Shown: positions 46,130 to 56,723, counted from the first letter of the stretch. The stretch is 64,000 bases of DNA from Gordonia hongkongensis (GCF_023078355.1 NZ_CP095552.1:2232001-2296000); one strand, 5' to 3'. The notes: generated by a model not told the origin, from the sequence alone. Program-made: numbers and translations.

Positions 46130-46720
46130 TCAGTCGACCGGTTTGAGCCGGACGCGCACGGCCCCGAGCAGACCCAGCGGGTCCAGGTAGTCCGCCGCAC
46201 GTCCGCTGCCGCGTCGGGCGCCCCAGTGCAGGCAGGCGGGCACCGGGCATCCCGGATGACCGGTCATCACGGTCCCGATGACATCGCCCCGCGAGACGTG
46301 ATCACCCGCGTCGACACTCGCCTCCACCGGCTCGTACGTGGTGGTCACGCCGTCGGGATGGGACACCGAGACCACCGGCCGGCCGGCGACCGTTCCCGCG
46401 AAGCGCACGCGACCGGCCCCCGCCGCGCGGACGGTCTGGCCGGGCCCGGCCGCGAGGTCGACGCCCCGGTGGCCGGGCTGCCATCGCTTCTCGGGCTCGT
46501 CGTAGGCGGTCACCACGGTGGGCCGGGGCGACAACGGCGCCGCGTACACACCGACGGACGCGGCGGCGGGGACCGGACCGACGACGCAGAGGACAGTCGG
46601 CAGGAACGCGGCGAGGACACGCAGTGTTGGGGATGGCACGCTGATTGGACGCAGCGGAAGCCGGATGGGATCCGCCGGGCGCGCGGTCGATGCCGATCCG
46701 ACCTCCGACTGCATCACCAC
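46130..46720 (-). CDS. M23 family metallopeptidase, secreted
   Basis: A 196-residue LytM-type peptidase that acts on cell-wall peptide bridges. An N-terminal hydrophobic segment (about 35-53, RVLAAFLPTVLCVVGPVPA) is the likely signal. The M23 core has GHRGVDLAAGPGQTVRAAG (His/Asp zinc motif, about 84-103), SVSHPDGVTTTYEPV, AGDHVSRGDVIGTV and the second zinc motif around CLHWGARRG (HxG, about 167-175). The usual second His (HxH) is HW here, so zinc binding or activity may be altered. Start codons at 46720, 46717 and 46714 are all possible. It lies on the minus strand between xerC and rpsB. Confidence 0.82.
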   Translation of the reverse strand: MVMQSEVGSASTARPADPIRLPLRPISVPSPTLRVLAAFLPTVLCVVGPVPAAASVGVYAAPLSPRPTVVTAYDEPEKRWQPGHRGVDLAAGPGQTVRAAGAGRVRFAGTVAGRPVVSVSHPDGVTTTYEPVEASVDAGDHVSRGDVIGTVMTGHPGCPVPACLHWGARRGSGRAADYLDPLGLLGAVRVRLKPVD

Positions 46721-46748
46721 AACCGTCTCCGACGTGGGCGAAGGCGTT

Positions 46749-46777
46749 TTGGTGATCCATCCGCCGCGGCGTAAACT
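46749..46777 (+). promoter_or_regulatory. Promoter of rpsB-tsf
   Basis: TTGGTG (46749-46754), 17-base spacer, TAAACT (46772-46777). It leaves a leader of about 210 bases before rpsB. Confidence 0.6.
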
Positions 46778-46785
46778 CTCCCACG

Positions 46786-46810
46786 CACCTCATCGCTCGT
46801 TGATGAGGTG
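46786..46810 (+). promoter_or_regulatory. Hairpin at the start of the rpsB leader
   Basis: CACCTCATC (46786-46794) and GATGAGGTG (46802-46810), perfect 9-bp stem with a 7-base loop, just after the expected start of transcription. It could bind S2 or affect elongation. rpsB autoregulation is known in E. coli; whether it applies here is open. Confidence 0.45.
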
Positions 46811-46993
46811 ACTTCGCGCGCCTGCACTCAGGTCTGTGACGCTCCGGGCTTCGACGCCCTGACCAGCACAGTCGAGAAACACACGCCAAGTGAGCAGTCC
46901 CGGAACGGCCCATGCCGTCTCGGGTGGCACTCGGCCGCAGGCGCCAGGGTCGGTACCGACGGTACCGACGACAACTGCGAGAAAAGGACGATC

Positions 46994-47815
46994 ATGGCTG
47001 TCGTGACCATGAAGCAGCTGCTGGACAGCGGCGCACACTTCGGGCACCAGACCCGCCGTTGGAACCCGAAGATGAAGCGATTCATCTTCACCGACCGCAA
47101 CGGCATCTACATCATCGATTTGCAGCAGACGCTGACCTACATCGACAAGGCGTACGAGTTCGTCAAGGAGACCGTCGCCCACGGCGGCACCATCCTCTTC
47201 GTCGGCACCAAGAAGCAGGCACAGGAATCGATCGCCGCGGAGGCGACCCGTGTCGGCATGCCGTACGTCAACCAGCGCTGGCTCGGTGGCATGCTCACCA
47301 ACTTCTCGACCGTCCACAAGCGCCTGCAGCGCCTGAAGGAGCTCGAGACCATGGAGCAGACCGGCGGCTTCGAGGGACGCACCAAGAAGGAAATCCTCAT
47401 GCTCACGCGTGAGAAGAACAAGCTCGAGCGCACCCTCGGCGGTATCCGCGACATGGCCAAGGTTCCGTCGGCCGTGTGGGTCGTCGACACCAACAAGGAG
47501 CACATCGCCGTCGGCGAGGCGCGCAAGCTGAACATCCCGGTCATCGCGATCCTGGACACCAACTGCGATCCCGACCTCGTCGACTACCCGATCCCGGGCA
47601 ACGACGACGCCATCCGCAGCGCAGCACTGCTCACCCGCGTCGTGGCCTCGGCCGTGGCCGAGGGCGTCCAGGCCCGTGCCGGCGCCGCCAGTGGCGACGC
47701 CAAGCCCGAGGCCGGCAGTGGCGAACCGCTGGCAGAGTGGGAGCAGGAACTGCTGACCCAGGCTGCGGCACCGGCCGGCGACGCCGCCGCGACCGACGCC
47801 CCGGCTGCTCAGTAG
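46994..47815 (+). CDS. rpsB: 30S ribosomal protein S2
   Basis: S2 has 273 residues. [32 protein letters not shown], then [50 protein letters not shown] and [16 protein letters not shown] are the family features. A C-terminal Ala/Glu/Gly-rich tail of about 30 residues is usual in actinobacteria. The ATG at 46994 gives the standard start; open sequence upstream is leader. tsf follows after 55 bases with its own AAGGAGG. Confidence 0.97.
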   Translation: MAVVTMKQLLDSGAHFGHQTRRWNPKMKRFIFTDRNGIYIIDLQQTLTYIDKAYEFVKETVAHGGTILFVGTKKQAQESIAAEATRVGMPYVNQRWLGGMLTNFSTVHKRLQRLKELETMEQTGGFEGRTKKEILMLTREKNKLERTLGGIRDMAKVPSAVWVVDTNKEHIAVGEARKLNIPVIAILDTNCDPDLVDYPIPGNDDAIRSAALLTRVVASAVAEGVQARAGAASGDAKPEAGSGEPLAEWEQELLTQAAAPAGDAAATDAPAAQ

Positions 47816-47870
47816 TCCCGACTGCTCGCAGTCCGGTCCCCAACACTTTCTCTAAGGAGGCTCGCCGACG

Positions 47871-48695
47871 ATGGCGAACTACACCGCAGCTGATGTGAAG
47901 CGTCTCCGTGAGCTCACCGGCTCTGGAATGCTCGACTGCAAGAACGCGCTGGCCAACAACGACGGCGATTTCGACAAGGCCGTCGAAGAGTTGCGTATCA
48001 AGGGCGCCAAGGACGTGGGCAAGCGCGCCGAGCGCTCCACGGCCGAGGGCCTGGTCGCGGCCAAGGGCGGCGCGCTCATCGAGATCAACTCCGAGACCGA
48101 CTTCGTCGCGAAGAACGGTGAGTTCCAGCAGCTCGCCGATGACATCGTGAACGCGGCGGCCGCGGCGAAGACCAACGACCTCGACGAGCTGAAGAAGGCT
48201 CCGCTCGGCGACGGCACCGTGGACGAGGCCGTGGCGGCTCTCTCGGCCAAGATCGGCGAGAAGCTCGAGCTCCGGCGCGTGGCCTACTACGACGGTCCCG
48301 TTGCCGTGTACCTGCACAAGCGCGCGTCGGACCTGCCTCCGGGCGTCGGCGTGCTGGTGTCCTACACCGGTGAGGGCGAGGCCGCCGAGGAGGCCGCTCG
48401 CGGCGCCGCGATGCAGGTCGCCGCGCTCAAGGCGCGCTACGCCACCCGCGACGAGGTCCCCGCGGACGTCGTCGAGAACGAGCGTCGTATCGCCGAGCAG
48501 ACGGCCAAGGAGGAGGGCAAGCCCGAGCAGGCCCTGCCCAAGATCGTCGAAGGTCGCGTCAACGGCTTCTACAAGGACGTCGTGCTGCTCGACCAGGCAT
48601 CGGTCCAGGACTCGAAGAAGTCCGTCAAGGCCCTGCTCGACGACGCCGGTGTGACCGTCAAGGCCTTCACCCGGTTCGAGGTCGGCCAGGCCTGA
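47871..48695 (+). CDS. tsf: Elongation factor Ts
   Basis: EF-Ts exchanges nucleotide on EF-Tu. It has 274 residues: [33 protein letters not shown], the UBA-like N-terminal domain, the signature [20 protein letters not shown] and [10 protein letters not shown], and two alpha-beta core subdomains. AAGGAGG lies 11 bases before the ATG. A perfect terminator follows 13 bases after the stop. Confidence 0.97.
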   Translation: MANYTAADVKRLRELTGSGMLDCKNALANNDGDFDKAVEELRIKGAKDVGKRAERSTAEGLVAAKGGALIEINSETDFVAKNGEFQQLADDIVNAAAAAKTNDLDELKKAPLGDGTVDEAVAALSAKIGEKLELRRVAYYDGPVAVYLHKRASDLPPGVGVLVSYTGEGEAAEEAARGAAMQVAALKARYATRDEVPADVVENERRIAEQTAKEEGKPEQALPKIVEGRVNGFYKDVVLLDQASVQDSKKSVKALLDDAGVTVKAFTRFEVGQA

Positions 48696-48708
48696 TCGAA
48701 CGCGTTCC

Positions 48709-48745
48709 ACATCGCCCCGTCTTCGTCGAGGAGACGGGGCGATGT
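48709..48745. terminator. Perfect 14-bp terminator hairpin after tsf
   Basis: ACATCGCCCCGTCT (48709-48722), 9-base loop and its exact reverse complement (48732-48745). It lies between tsf (+) and the MFS remnant (-), so it can act from both sides. Confidence 0.75.
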
Positions 48746-48749
48746 GCGT

Positions 48750-49580
48750 TCACGGGGTCCGTCGCGTCCGCAGAGCGGCGGCGAGTGCCCCGATCGCCAC
48801 GGCGACGAGACCCAGCATCATCAAGGTCGTCTTCAGCGCGGCCAGGAAAGTCCGAGCGGTCACCGACCGGGCCGCATCCTGAGTCCAGGGCCGTGCCTGC
48901 GCGGCGACCGCGGCGACCGCCGGCGACGTCGGTCCGCCCGCGCGGGCGGGCGCCGGTCGCTCCGGATGTGCGGACCGCAGCTGATCGCTCGCGCAGGATG
49001 CGAAACGATCGGCGACCGCCCCGTGCAGCACCGGTCGAACCGGTGACTCCGACAGCGACGCAACGAGTTCGGCTCTCACCGCCGGAACCGTCTCGCTTGT
49101 CTGGCCGGCCACCTGACCGAAGAAGAAGAGGGTGACGACCGCCAGCCCGATCGAGGCGCCGATCTGCTGAACAGTGGGGATCGTCCCGGTTGCCGTGCCC
49201 ACCGTGGCTTCGGTCGTGTCGGACAGGATCACGGCCTGCAGCGGTGCGATGAACACACCCGTCCCCAGCCCGCCGAGTACGAGGGGACCGAGGACGCCGG
49301 GCACCGGCAGGGTCTCCGCAGCCGGTTCGATGATCATCGCGAGCCAGACGAATCCGGCTCCGACGGCGACGGATCCGGCCAGCAGGGTGTGCGGGGCGGT
49401 GATGCGGGCGACCACGCGTGGTGAGGCGAGTGAGCCGACCGCGGCGCCGATCGCGAAGGGCAGGGCCAGCATCCCGGTCCGGAATGCCGAGTAGCCGAGT
49501 CCGAACTGAGCCGAGATCGACACGGTGAAGAAGAACCCGGCGAACACGCTGAAGAACAGGAGCGACAGGAGAAGCCCGAT
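48750..49580 (-). pseudogene. Remnant of a DHA2-type MFS transporter (C-terminal part)
   Basis: Conserved C-terminal part only, about 277 codons, with about six transmembrane segments (GLLLSLLFFSVFAGFFF, MLALPFAIGAAVGS, VLGPLVLGGLGTG, ASIGLAVVTLFFFGQ, LMMLGLVAVAIGA). The open frame starts right after an in-frame TAG at 49581-49583, mid-helix, with no start or ribosome site suited to a full protein; the first half of a 14-helix DHA2 transporter is missing. An in-frame GTG at 49547 could make a fragment. Just beyond, on the plus strand, lies the tail of an unrelated gene: a deletion scar. Confidence 0.8.
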
Positions 49581-49857
49581 CTACGTCTCGAACGGATCCG
49601 GGATGCCGGGCCGGTACGACACCCTCGACGGCCCCGGCATCGAGGGTAACGGCTCCAAGCTGTTCGACCAGATCGCGGTCGGGGCGGTGATCGAGACCGC
49701 CACGGCGCAGTGCACGAGGAACCTCCAGCGGCGGATGCGCGACATCGGTGTGCCGGCGACGTTCCACCTCTACGAGGGCGGGACCCATGCGTGGCCGTAC
49801 TGGCAGGACGAACTGCATCGTGCCTGGCCGCAGTTCGAGGCGGCCCTACGCGGCTGA
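49573..49857 (+). pseudogene. Remnant of a mycolyltransferase-like esterase (C-terminal part)
   Basis: About 94 codons of the antigen 85/esterase D-like family tail: PIYVSNGSGMPGRYD, QCTRNLQRRMRDIGVPATFHLYEGGTHAWPYWQDEL and AALRG. The family His is in GGTHAWPYW. The front, with the catalytic Ser, is missing, and no start codon lies in the right place; the frame simply begins at the junction with the truncated MFS gene on the other strand. The mature enzymes transfer mycolic acids or hydrolyse esters in the mycomembrane; this piece should be inactive. Confidence 0.75.
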
Positions 49858-49920
49858 ATCCCCAGGGCACCCTCGCGCGGCGCGCACGACGCGTATCGCG
49901 GGTCGGTTCCGGTGACGACG

Positions 49921-49926
49921 TACGAT
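49921..49926 (+). promoter_or_regulatory. Candidate -10 element of pyrH
   Basis: TACGAT (TANNNT) 31 bases before the pyrH start. The -35 box is not clear. Confidence 0.3.
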
Positions 49927-49956
49927 AGTTCACCGAACCGACGAGTGAGGAAGCCG

Positions 49957-50691
49957 ATGAGTGAAGCGTCCGACCCCATCCGGCGGGATGGATTCCGTAG
50001 GGTCTTGCTGAAGTTGGGCGGCGAGATGTTCGGTGGCGGCGAAGTCGGGCTCGACCCCGACGTCGTGGGTACCGTCGCCGACCAGATCGCCGACGTCGTC
50101 AATTCCGGTGTCCAGGTCGCCGTCGTGATCGGCGGCGGCAACTTCTTCCGCGGCGCCGAACTCCAGCAACGAGGGCTCGACCGAAGCCGCTCGGACTACA
50201 TGGGCATGCTCGGCACGGTCATGAATTGCCTTGCGCTGCAGGACTTCCTGGAGAAGCGAGGGATCTCGACCCGGGTGCAGACCGCCATCACGATGGGGCA
50301 GGTCGCCGAGCCGTATCTCCCGTTGCGTGCCCAGCGGCACCTGGAGAAGGGCCGCGTCGTCATCTTCGGTGCCGGCATGGGGATGCCGTACTTCTCCACC
50401 GACACCACCGCGGCCCAGCGTGCGCTGGAGATCAAGGCCGAGGTGGTCCTGATGGCCAAGGCGGTCGACGGCGTGTACGACGCCGACCCGCGGACCAACC
50501 CAGACGCCACCCTCTTCACCGAGATCACTCACCGCGAGGTGCTCGACAAGGAGCTCAAGGTCGCCGACGCGACGGCCTTCAGCCTGTGTATGGACAACAA
50601 GATGCCGATCTTGGTGTTCAATTTGCTCCAGCAGGGCAATATCGCCCGTGCGGTCGCAGGCGACCGCATCGGCACCCTGGTCAGCACCTGA
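49957..50691 (+). CDS. pyrH: Uridylate kinase
   Basis: PyrH makes UDP from UMP. It has 244 residues of the amino-acid kinase fold: [13 protein letters not shown] (about 17-29), [13 protein letters not shown] (about 56-68), [43 protein letters not shown] (about 131-152) and [12 protein letters not shown] (about 168-179). GAGGAAG is 3-9 bases before the ATG at 49957. It opens the pyrH-frr-cdsA unit. Confidence 0.96.
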   Translation: MSEASDPIRRDGFRRVLLKLGGEMFGGGEVGLDPDVVGTVADQIADVVNSGVQVAVVIGGGNFFRGAELQQRGLDRSRSDYMGMLGTVMNCLALQDFLEKRGISTRVQTAITMGQVAEPYLPLRAQRHLEKGRVVIFGAGMGMPYFSTDTTAAQRALEIKAEVVLMAKAVDGVYDADPRTNPDATLFTEITHREVLDKELKVADATAFSLCMDNKMPILVFNLLQQGNIARAVAGDRIGTLVST

Positions 50692-50747
50692 CCCGGCGAC
50701 TGACCCGAGATCGACGAGAACACCGACCGAACGGAACAAGGACGAAG

Positions 50748-51305
50748 ATGATCGACGACGCGTTGCTCGACGCCGAGGAGAAGATGGAGAAGGCGGTCAA
50801 CGTCGCCAAGGAGGACATGGGCTCCATCCGCACCGGGCGGGCGAACCCGGCCATGTTCAACAAGGTCAACATCGAGTACTACGGCTCGATGACGCCCGTG
50901 ACCCAGGTCGCGAGCATCAACACGCCCGAACCGCGGCTCGTCGTGATCAAGCCGTATGAGGCGTCGACGCTGCGCGACATCGAGACCGCGATCCGCAACT
51001 CCGACCTCGGGGTCAATCCGACCAACGACGGCACGATCATCCGAGTCGCCGTCCCGCAGCTCACCGAGGAGCGTCGCCGCGATCTGGTCAAGCAGGCCAA
51101 GGGCAAGGGTGAGGACGCGAAGGTCGCGATCCGCAACGTGCGCCGCAAGGCCGCCGACGAGCTCAAGCGCATCCAGAAGGACGGCGAGGCCGGCGAGGAT
51201 GAGGTGTCGCGCGCCGAGAAGGAACTGGACAAGACCACGGCGACCTACGTGCACCAGATCGACGACTTGGTCAAGCACAAAGAAGACGAATTGCTCGAGG
51301 TGTGA
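50748..51305 (+). CDS. frr: Ribosome recycling factor
   Basis: RRF separates post-termination ribosomes with EF-G. It has 185 residues, the family length: [38 protein letters not shown] holds the signature, and [25 protein letters not shown] (about 112-136) follows. The ATG at 50748 gives [13 protein letters not shown]. It overlaps cdsA by 4 bases. Confidence 0.97.
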   Translation: MIDDALLDAEEKMEKAVNVAKEDMGSIRTGRANPAMFNKVNIEYYGSMTPVTQVASINTPEPRLVVIKPYEASTLRDIETAIRNSDLGVNPTNDGTIIRVAVPQLTEERRRDLVKQAKGKGEDAKVAIRNVRRKAADELKRIQKDGEAGEDEVSRAEKELDKTTATYVHQIDDLVKHKEDELLEV

Positions 51306-52153
51306 ACGAGGTTCCGCAACGGGGCGGTGAGAAGAAGTCGCGCGCCGGCCGCGACCTGCCGGCCGCGATCGCGGTCGGCGGCACGCTCGGTATCAGCATC
51401 ATCGCGATCCTGATCTTCGTCCCGAAGGTCTGGTACGGGCTCGTGGCGGTCGCGTTCGCGGTCGCCACCTGGGAGGTCATCAAGCGCCTCCGCACCGGCG
51501 GTTACGACGTCGCCCTCTGGCCACTGCTCATCGGCGGCCAGGCCATCATCTGGGCGAGCTGGCCCTGGGGTCCGACCGGAGCCCTCGTCGCCTTCGTGGC
51601 GACGGCCCTGGTGTCGATGGTGTGGAAGCTGCTCGGGCAGGGCATCGACAAGGCGCCGGTCAACTACCTCCGCGACCTCGCCGTCACCGTGTTCGTGCTG
51701 GCGTGGTTACCGCTGCTCGCGTCGTTCGGCGCCCACCTGGTCGTGCAGGACGACGGGGCGGCGCGAGTGGCCACGCTGATGGTCGTCGTGGTGTGCTCCG
51801 ACGTCGGCGGCTATGCCGCGGGTGTGATGTTCGGCAAGCACCCGATGGCGCCGGCGATCAGTCCGAAGAAGTCCTGGGAAGGCATGGTGGGCTCGCTCGT
51901 CGTCGGAACTGTCGGTGCCGTCGGCTGCGTGGTGTTCCTGCTCGAGAGCCACTGGTGGATCGGCATCATCCTGGGGCCGGTCCTGGTGGTCTGCGCGACC
52001 CTCGGCGATCTCGTCGAATCCCAGGTGAAGCGCGATCTCGGGATCAAGGACATGGGCACGCTGCTGCCCGGCCACGGTGGCATCATGGATCGGCTCGACA
52101 GCCTGCTGCCGTCGGCGTTCGTGGTGTGGGTCGTGCTCACCGCGCTGCTCTGA
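51302..52153 (+). CDS. cdsA: Phosphatidate cytidylyltransferase
   Basis: CdsA makes CDP-diacylglycerol, the precursor of phospholipids and of mycobacterial phosphatidylinositols. It has 283 residues with about eight transmembrane segments and the C-terminal signature [33 protein letters not shown] (about 237-269). The N-terminus is charged ([16 protein letters not shown]). GTG at 51302 lies in the frr stop (GTGA). pyrH-frr-cdsA is a common bacterial unit. Confidence 0.94.
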   Translation: MNEVPQRGGEKKSRAGRDLPAAIAVGGTLGISIIAILIFVPKVWYGLVAVAFAVATWEVIKRLRTGGYDVALWPLLIGGQAIIWASWPWGPTGALVAFVATALVSMVWKLLGQGIDKAPVNYLRDLAVTVFVLAWLPLLASFGAHLVVQDDGAARVATLMVVVVCSDVGGYAAGVMFGKHPMAPAISPKKSWEGMVGSLVVGTVGAVGCVVFLLESHWWIGIILGPVLVVCATLGDLVESQVKRDLGIKDMGTLLPGHGGIMDRLDSLLPSAFVVWVVLTALL

Positions 52154-52178
52154 GCACGCGCCACCGCGCCGCCGGACG

Positions 52179-52586
52179 CTACTTGGCTGCCTTCTTCAGC
52201 GCGCGCCGCAGTTGCAGCATCCGCAGGCCGCCCACGAGCGCGACGACCAGTGCACCGGCGATGGCCGCGATCAGCAGGCTGACCCCGAGGGGCAGGTTGA
52301 CCTCCCAGAACAGCAAGTCGATGGTCTGCGACTGGAGGTTCTGCACGATGAAGACGAGCAACAGGACCAGGATGATCGCGCCGATCACCACGCCGAACCA
52401 GGTGGCGCGCGTCCGCGTGTGCTCCACGTCGGCGACCGTGCGGCGGAGACGATCGCGATGGTCCGGGTCAGGGGCGTGCTGCTCCGGGGTGTGCGCGTGA
52501 CCGGTCGTCGGTGGCGGTGACCCGGCGGGCTGTTCGCCCCACGCCGGTACCGAACCCGTGTGCCGTCGGTCCTCGGGTGTCGTCAT
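52179..52586 (-). CDS. LapA (DUF1049) family membrane protein
   Basis: A 135-residue protein with a disordered, Pro/His-rich cytoplasmic N-terminus (about 1-55), two transmembrane helices (about 63-85, [21 protein letters not shown]; and about 98-118, [23 protein letters not shown]) and a basic end ([13 protein letters not shown]). The [20 protein letters not shown] motif between the helices is the LapA/DUF1049 signature. Function unclear; LapA is linked to lipopolysaccharide assembly in E. coli, which does not transfer here. Divergent from rlmN with 30 bases between starts. GTG 52589 is an alternative start. Confidence 0.82.
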   Translation of the reverse strand: MTTPEDRRHTGSVPAWGEQPAGSPPPTTGHAHTPEQHAPDPDHRDRLRRTVADVEHTRTRATWFGVVIGAIILVLLLVFIVQNLQSQTIDLLFWEVNLPLGVSLLIAAIAGALVVALVGGLRMLQLRRALKKAAK

Positions 52587-52616
52587 CACTTCATCATGAC
52601 ATGCGACAATGGCGAA

Positions 52617-53723
52617 ATGACCTCATTGCCACTTGTGTTCGACGCGCCCAAGCGTGGGCGGCCGCCGACACACTTCGCCGACCTCGACCCCGCCGGTCGC
52701 GTCGCGGCGCTGGCCGACCTGGGGCTGCCGAAGTTCCGGGCCGATCAACTGGCCCGCCAGTACTATGCGCGCCTCAACGGTGACGTCGACGCGATGACGG
52801 ATCTGCCGGCGGCGTCGCGCGAATCGGTGCGGGACAAGCTCTTCCCGCAGCTGCTCACCCCGGTCCGGCACATCTCCTGCGACGACGACTCCACCCGCAA
52901 GACGCTCTGGCGCCTGCACGACGGCACGCTCCTCGAGAGCGTCCTCATGCGCTACACCGATCGCAACACGCTGTGCATCTCGAGCCAGGCGGGCTGCGGC
53001 ATGGCCTGCCCGTTCTGTGCCACCGGGCAGGGCGGACTGGACCGCAACCTGTCGACCGCCGAGATCGTCGATCAGGTGCGGGCCGCGGCCCGCGCGCTGC
53101 GCGACGGGGAACTCGGCGAGCCCGGACGCCTGTCGAACGTCGTGTTCATGGGTATGGGTGAGCCGCTGGCCAACTACAAGCGCGTGGTCAGCGCCGTCCG
53201 GCAGATCACATCGCCGGCGCCGGAGGGCCTCGGGATCTCCGCCCGCTCGGTGACCGTGTCGACCGTCGGTCTCGCGCCGTCGATCCGCCGTCTCGCCGAC
53301 GAGGGGCTCGCGGTGACGCTCGCCGTCTCGCTTCACACGCCCGACGACGAACTGCGCGACACCCTCGTCCCGGTCAACAACCGGTGGTCGGTCGCCGAGG
53401 TGCTCGAGGCGGCCCGCTACTACGCCGACACCACCGGACGGCGCGTCTCCATCGAGTACGCACTCATCCGGGACGTCAACGACCAGCCCTGGCGGGCCGA
53501 CCTGCTGGGGGAGAAGCTGCACCGGGCCCTCGGGTCACTCGTTCATGTGAATCTCATCCCGCTGAACCCGACGCCGGGTTCGGAATGGGACGCCAGTCCC
53601 AAACCGGTCGAACGCGAGTTCGTACGCCGGGTCCGCGAGCAGGGAGTCTCGTGCACCGTTCGCGACACGCGCGGGCAGGAGATCGCCGCTGCCTGTGGAC
53701 AGCTGGCGGCCGAAGAGCGCTGA
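52617..53723 (+). CDS. rlmN: Dual-specificity 23S rRNA/tRNA (adenine-C2)-methyltransferase RlmN
   Basis: RlmN is a radical-SAM enzyme that methylates C2 of A2503 in 23S rRNA and A37 in tRNAs. It has 368 residues: an N-terminal adaptor (about 1-100), the iron-sulfur motif CGMACPFC (Cys127, Cys131, Cys134), [13 protein letters not shown] (about 179-191), [16 protein letters not shown], and the catalytic Cys in [20 protein letters not shown] (about 341-360). The ATG at 52617 starts it; upstream in-frame sequence is not supported. A strong terminator follows. Confidence 0.95.
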   Translation: MTSLPLVFDAPKRGRPPTHFADLDPAGRVAALADLGLPKFRADQLARQYYARLNGDVDAMTDLPAASRESVRDKLFPQLLTPVRHISCDDDSTRKTLWRLHDGTLLESVLMRYTDRNTLCISSQAGCGMACPFCATGQGGLDRNLSTAEIVDQVRAAARALRDGELGEPGRLSNVVFMGMGEPLANYKRVVSAVRQITSPAPEGLGISARSVTVSTVGLAPSIRRLADEGLAVTLAVSLHTPDDELRDTLVPVNNRWSVAEVLEAARYYADTTGRRVSIEYALIRDVNDQPWRADLLGEKLHRALGSLVHVNLIPLNPTPGSEWDASPKPVEREFVRRVREQGVSCTVRDTRGQEIAAACGQLAAEER

Positions 53724-53764
53724 GACCTCGATGTGCCGGACAGGGACCGGCTCAGACCGCGCAG

Positions 53765-53804
53765 ACGACAAACGCCGAGCGGATCACCGCTCGGCGTTTG
53801 TCGT
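53765..53804. terminator. Perfect 18-bp terminator hairpin after rlmN
   Basis: ACGACAAACGCCGAGCGG (53765-53782), 4-base ATCA loop, and its exact reverse complement (53787-53804). It is the strongest hairpin in the window and lies between rlmN (+) and the DUF2631 gene (-), serving both. Confidence 0.85.
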
Positions 53805-53824
53805 AGATGTGGCGAGGTGGCCGG

Positions 53825-54133
53825 TCAGGACCACTTTCCGCGGTTCATCCACCATCCGCGCACGGCGAAGAACAGGGTGCCCGCGGCGAAGGCGATGAGA
53901 TACAGGTCCTCGATGCGTCCGGTGTGGTTGCCGATGATCATCGCGAGTAGGAACAGCGCGAAGAAGATGGCCGCACCGTAGAAGGTCTTGGTTGCCGCTC
54001 CGTGCCAGCCGAACCGGGCGGACGGGGCATCGGCGGGCTCGCGACGCCAGCCGGTGTCGATGACCTCGACTTCGCCATGCCCTCCATCGCCGTGCCCCAC
54101 AGTGTGCTCAACATCGGTGCTTGCCACAGCCAC
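53825..54133 (-). CDS. DUF2631 small membrane protein
   Basis: A 102-residue protein of the actinobacterial DUF2631 family: His/Gly-rich start ([15 protein letters not shown]), [19 protein letters not shown], then two transmembrane helices (about 50-66, [19 protein letters not shown]; about 75-93) with [15 protein letters not shown] between. Function unknown. GTG 54133 begins the frame, but GTG 54127 is better spaced from GAGGAG. Convergent with rlmN, divergent from dxr. Confidence 0.82.
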   Translation of the reverse strand: MAVASTDVEHTVGHGDGGHGEVEVIDTGWRREPADAPSARFGWHGAATKTFYGAAIFFALFLLAMIIGNHTGRIEDLYLIAFAAGTLFFAVRGWWMNRGKWS

Positions 54134-54266
54134 TCCTCACAGCGCGGACGTCAGATGTCTGACGATCGGTAGTAGTTCTCCGAGCAGCATAGCGGCACCC
54201 CCGCCCGCAGGTCGGTCCGGTGTCACCGGCGGCGGTTCGTCGACGAGGATGGTCCAGAATGGGTGC

Positions 54267-55442
54267 GTGCCCACACGCGTGCTGATTCTCGGCTCCACCG
54301 GTTCCATCGGCGTCCAGGCTCTCGAGGTGATCGCCGAGCATCCGGATCGTTTCGAGGTCGCCGGTCTGGGTGCCGGCGGGTCGAATCCCGATCTGCTCGC
54401 CGATCAGGCCGCCGCGTTCGGCGTGCCGGCCTCGCGGATCGCCGTCGCCGACGCCACGCGGGCGCAGGAATTCGGCGAACGTCTCGGCGGCCGGGTCCTG
54501 AATGGGCCGGACGCCATGTGCGATCTGATCGACGCCGTCGCCGCGGACACCGGGGTCGATGTGATCCTCAACGCCGTCGTCGGCTCGATCGGTCTGGCGC
54601 CCAGCCTCGCCGCACTCCGATCGGGTGCTCGGCTCGCGCTGGCCAACAAGGAGTCGCTCGTGGCGGGCGGGGCACTGGTCCTCGACGCCGCCGCGCCCGG
54701 GCAGATCGTCCCGGTCGACTCCGAGCACTCCGCGATCGCACAGTGTCTGCGAGCGGGGACGGCCGCCGAGGTGGACCGACTGGTCCTCACCGCGTCGGGC
54801 GGCCCGTTCCGCGGATGGACCCGTGCGCAACTCGAGGACGTCACCCCCGAGCAGGCCGGCCGACATCCCACGTGGTCGATGGGCCCGATGATCACGCTCA
54901 ACTCCGCGACCCTGGTCAACAAGGCCCTCGAGGTCATCGAGGCGCACCTGCTGTTCGACGTGGACTACGACCGCATCGACGTCACCGTCCACCCGCAGTC
55001 GATCGTGCACTCGATGGTGACCTTCGTCGACGGGGCGACGGTGGCGAAGGCCTCACCGCCGTCGATGAAGCTGCCCATCGCCCTGGCCCTGGGATGGCCG
55101 GACCGGGTGCCCGGATCGTCGACGGCCTGCGACTTCTCGACGGCGTCGTCGTGGACGTTCGAGCCCGTGGACGACGCGGTGTTCCCGGCGATCGAGCTGG
55201 CTCGACGCGCCGGTGCGGCGGGAGGCAGCCTGACGGCTGTCTACAACGCCGCCAACGAGGCCGCCGCAGCCGGGTTCTTCGCAGGTGCGATCCGGTTCCC
55301 GCGCATCGTCGAGGTCATCGAGGACGTGCTCGGCGAGGCAGATCAGTGGCGCCGGACGCCAGGTACTGTGGAAGAGGTCTTCGCCGCCGATCGGTGGGCC
55401 CGGGATCGCGCTGCGCAGCTGGTCGCGGCCGCATCCGTCTGA
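54267..55442 (+). CDS. dxr: 1-deoxy-D-xylulose 5-phosphate reductoisomerase
   Basis: Dxr makes MEP, the first committed step of the non-mevalonate isoprenoid pathway, using NADPH and Mn/Mg. It has 391 residues: NADPH-binding [15 protein letters not shown] (about 7-21), [13 protein letters not shown] (about 126-138), metal site [10 protein letters not shown] (about 150-159), the flexible loop SGGPFRGW and [28 protein letters not shown]. The GTG at 54267 gives the normal VPTRVLILG start. Another MEP enzyme, ispG, is two genes downstream. Confidence 0.96.
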   Translation: MPTRVLILGSTGSIGVQALEVIAEHPDRFEVAGLGAGGSNPDLLADQAAAFGVPASRIAVADATRAQEFGERLGGRVLNGPDAMCDLIDAVAADTGVDVILNAVVGSIGLAPSLAALRSGARLALANKESLVAGGALVLDAAAPGQIVPVDSEHSAIAQCLRAGTAAEVDRLVLTASGGPFRGWTRAQLEDVTPEQAGRHPTWSMGPMITLNSATLVNKALEVIEAHLLFDVDYDRIDVTVHPQSIVHSMVTFVDGATVAKASPPSMKLPIALALGWPDRVPGSSTACDFSTASSWTFEPVDDAVFPAIELARRAGAAGGSLTAVYNAANEAAAAGFFAGAIRFPRIVEVIEDVLGEADQWRRTPGTVEEVFAADRWARDRAAQLVAAASV

Positions 55443-55493
55443 TCGGCGGCTCTCGTGAGCGGGTGCGCCCCGTGATCCGGATGGAGTAGGTAC

Positions 55494-56723
55494 GTGAGTT
55501 TCGCGATCGGCGTCACGCTGTTCGCCGTGGCGCTGTTGCTGTCGGTCGCCTGGCATGAGTGCGGCCACATGTGGGCCGCGCAGGCGACGGGCATGAAGGT
55601 CCGGCGGTACTTCGTCGGCTTCGGTCCCACGATCTGGTCCACCCGGCGCGGCGAGACCGAGTACGGGATCAAGGCGCTGCCGCTCGGCGGTTTCTGCGAC
55701 ATCGCCGGGATGACCCCGCACGAGGAACTGGCCTGGGACGAGAAGGACCGGGCGATGTACAAGCAGAAGGCCTGGAAGCGCCTGGTCGTGCTGTTCGCCG
55801 GACCGGCCCAGAACTTCCTGCTCGGTTTCGTCCTCATCATCATCGTCGGCCTGACGTTCGGACTGCCGAACCTCAACCCGGGGCCGACCCCGGCGACAGT
55901 CGGCAAAACGCAATGCGTCCCGTCGACCATCACCATCGAGGGCAACAAACAGACCGACGCGCCCTGTGGCGGTACCGGACCCGCGGGTGCCGCCGGGCTG
56001 CTCCCCGGTGACGACATCGTGGCGATCAACGGTCAGCCGGTCGGGCAGGCGTCGGATCTGACCCCGGTGATCCGCGAGTCCACCGGCCCGGTCGCGCTGA
56101 CGGTCGACCGCGACGGTCAGCGACTCGACCTGACGATGACCCCCGAGCCCACCACGGTGACGGCGACGAACGCCGACGGCACCTCCGAAACCCAGACCTA
56201 CAACATGGTCGGCATCGCCTACGACGTCCCGCCGAACGTCATCACCTACAGCGGCCTCGAGATCGTGCCCGGCGCGATCGGATTCACCGGCGAACTGGCG
56301 GTCGAGACCTGGAACGCGCTGCTGTCCCTGCCGTCGAAGATCGGTGCGCTGTGGACGGCAGTCACCGGCGGTGAACGTGCCATCGACACCCCGGTCAGCG
56401 TCTACGGCGCCTCGGTGCTCGGCGGCCAGGCCGTGGAACGTGGTCTATGGGACATGTTCTGGATGCTCCTGATCAGCATCAACTTCTTCCTGGGGCTGTT
56501 CAACCTGGTCCCGCTCCTCCCGCTCGACGGCGGTCACATGGCGATCGTCGGTTACGAGAAGGGCCGCGACACCGTGCGGCGCTGGTTCGGCCGGGCACCG
56601 GGTGGGGCCGTCGACTACTACAAACTGCTCCCGATCACCTACGCCGCCGTGGTTGTGATGGCCGGCTTCATGGTCCTCACGCTCACCGCCGACATCATCA
56701 ACCCGATCAACCCGTGGCAGTGA
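55494..56723 (+). CDS. rip1: Site-2 membrane protease Rip1 (RseP family)
   Basis: Rip1 cuts anti-sigma factors and other membrane proteins in the bilayer. It has 409 residues: the zinc HExxH in [12 protein letters not shown] (His21, Glu22, His25) within helix 1, a periplasmic PDZ domain (about 120-225, [18 protein letters not shown]), and the second zinc motif LLPLDGGHM (about 340) in a C-terminal transmembrane region ([10 protein letters not shown]). The dxr-rip1-ispG order is the mycobacterial one. GTG at 55494. Confidence 0.95.
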   Translation: MSFAIGVTLFAVALLLSVAWHECGHMWAAQATGMKVRRYFVGFGPTIWSTRRGETEYGIKALPLGGFCDIAGMTPHEELAWDEKDRAMYKQKAWKRLVVLFAGPAQNFLLGFVLIIIVGLTFGLPNLNPGPTPATVGKTQCVPSTITIEGNKQTDAPCGGTGPAGAAGLLPGDDIVAINGQPVGQASDLTPVIRESTGPVALTVDRDGQRLDLTMTPEPTTVTATNADGTSETQTYNMVGIAYDVPPNVITYSGLEIVPGAIGFTGELAVETWNALLSLPSKIGALWTAVTGGERAIDTPVSVYGASVLGGQAVERGLWDMFWMLLISINFFLGLFNLVPLLPLDGGHMAIVGYEKGRDTVRRWFGRAPGGAVDYYKLLPITYAAVVVMAGFMVLTLTADIINPINPWQ

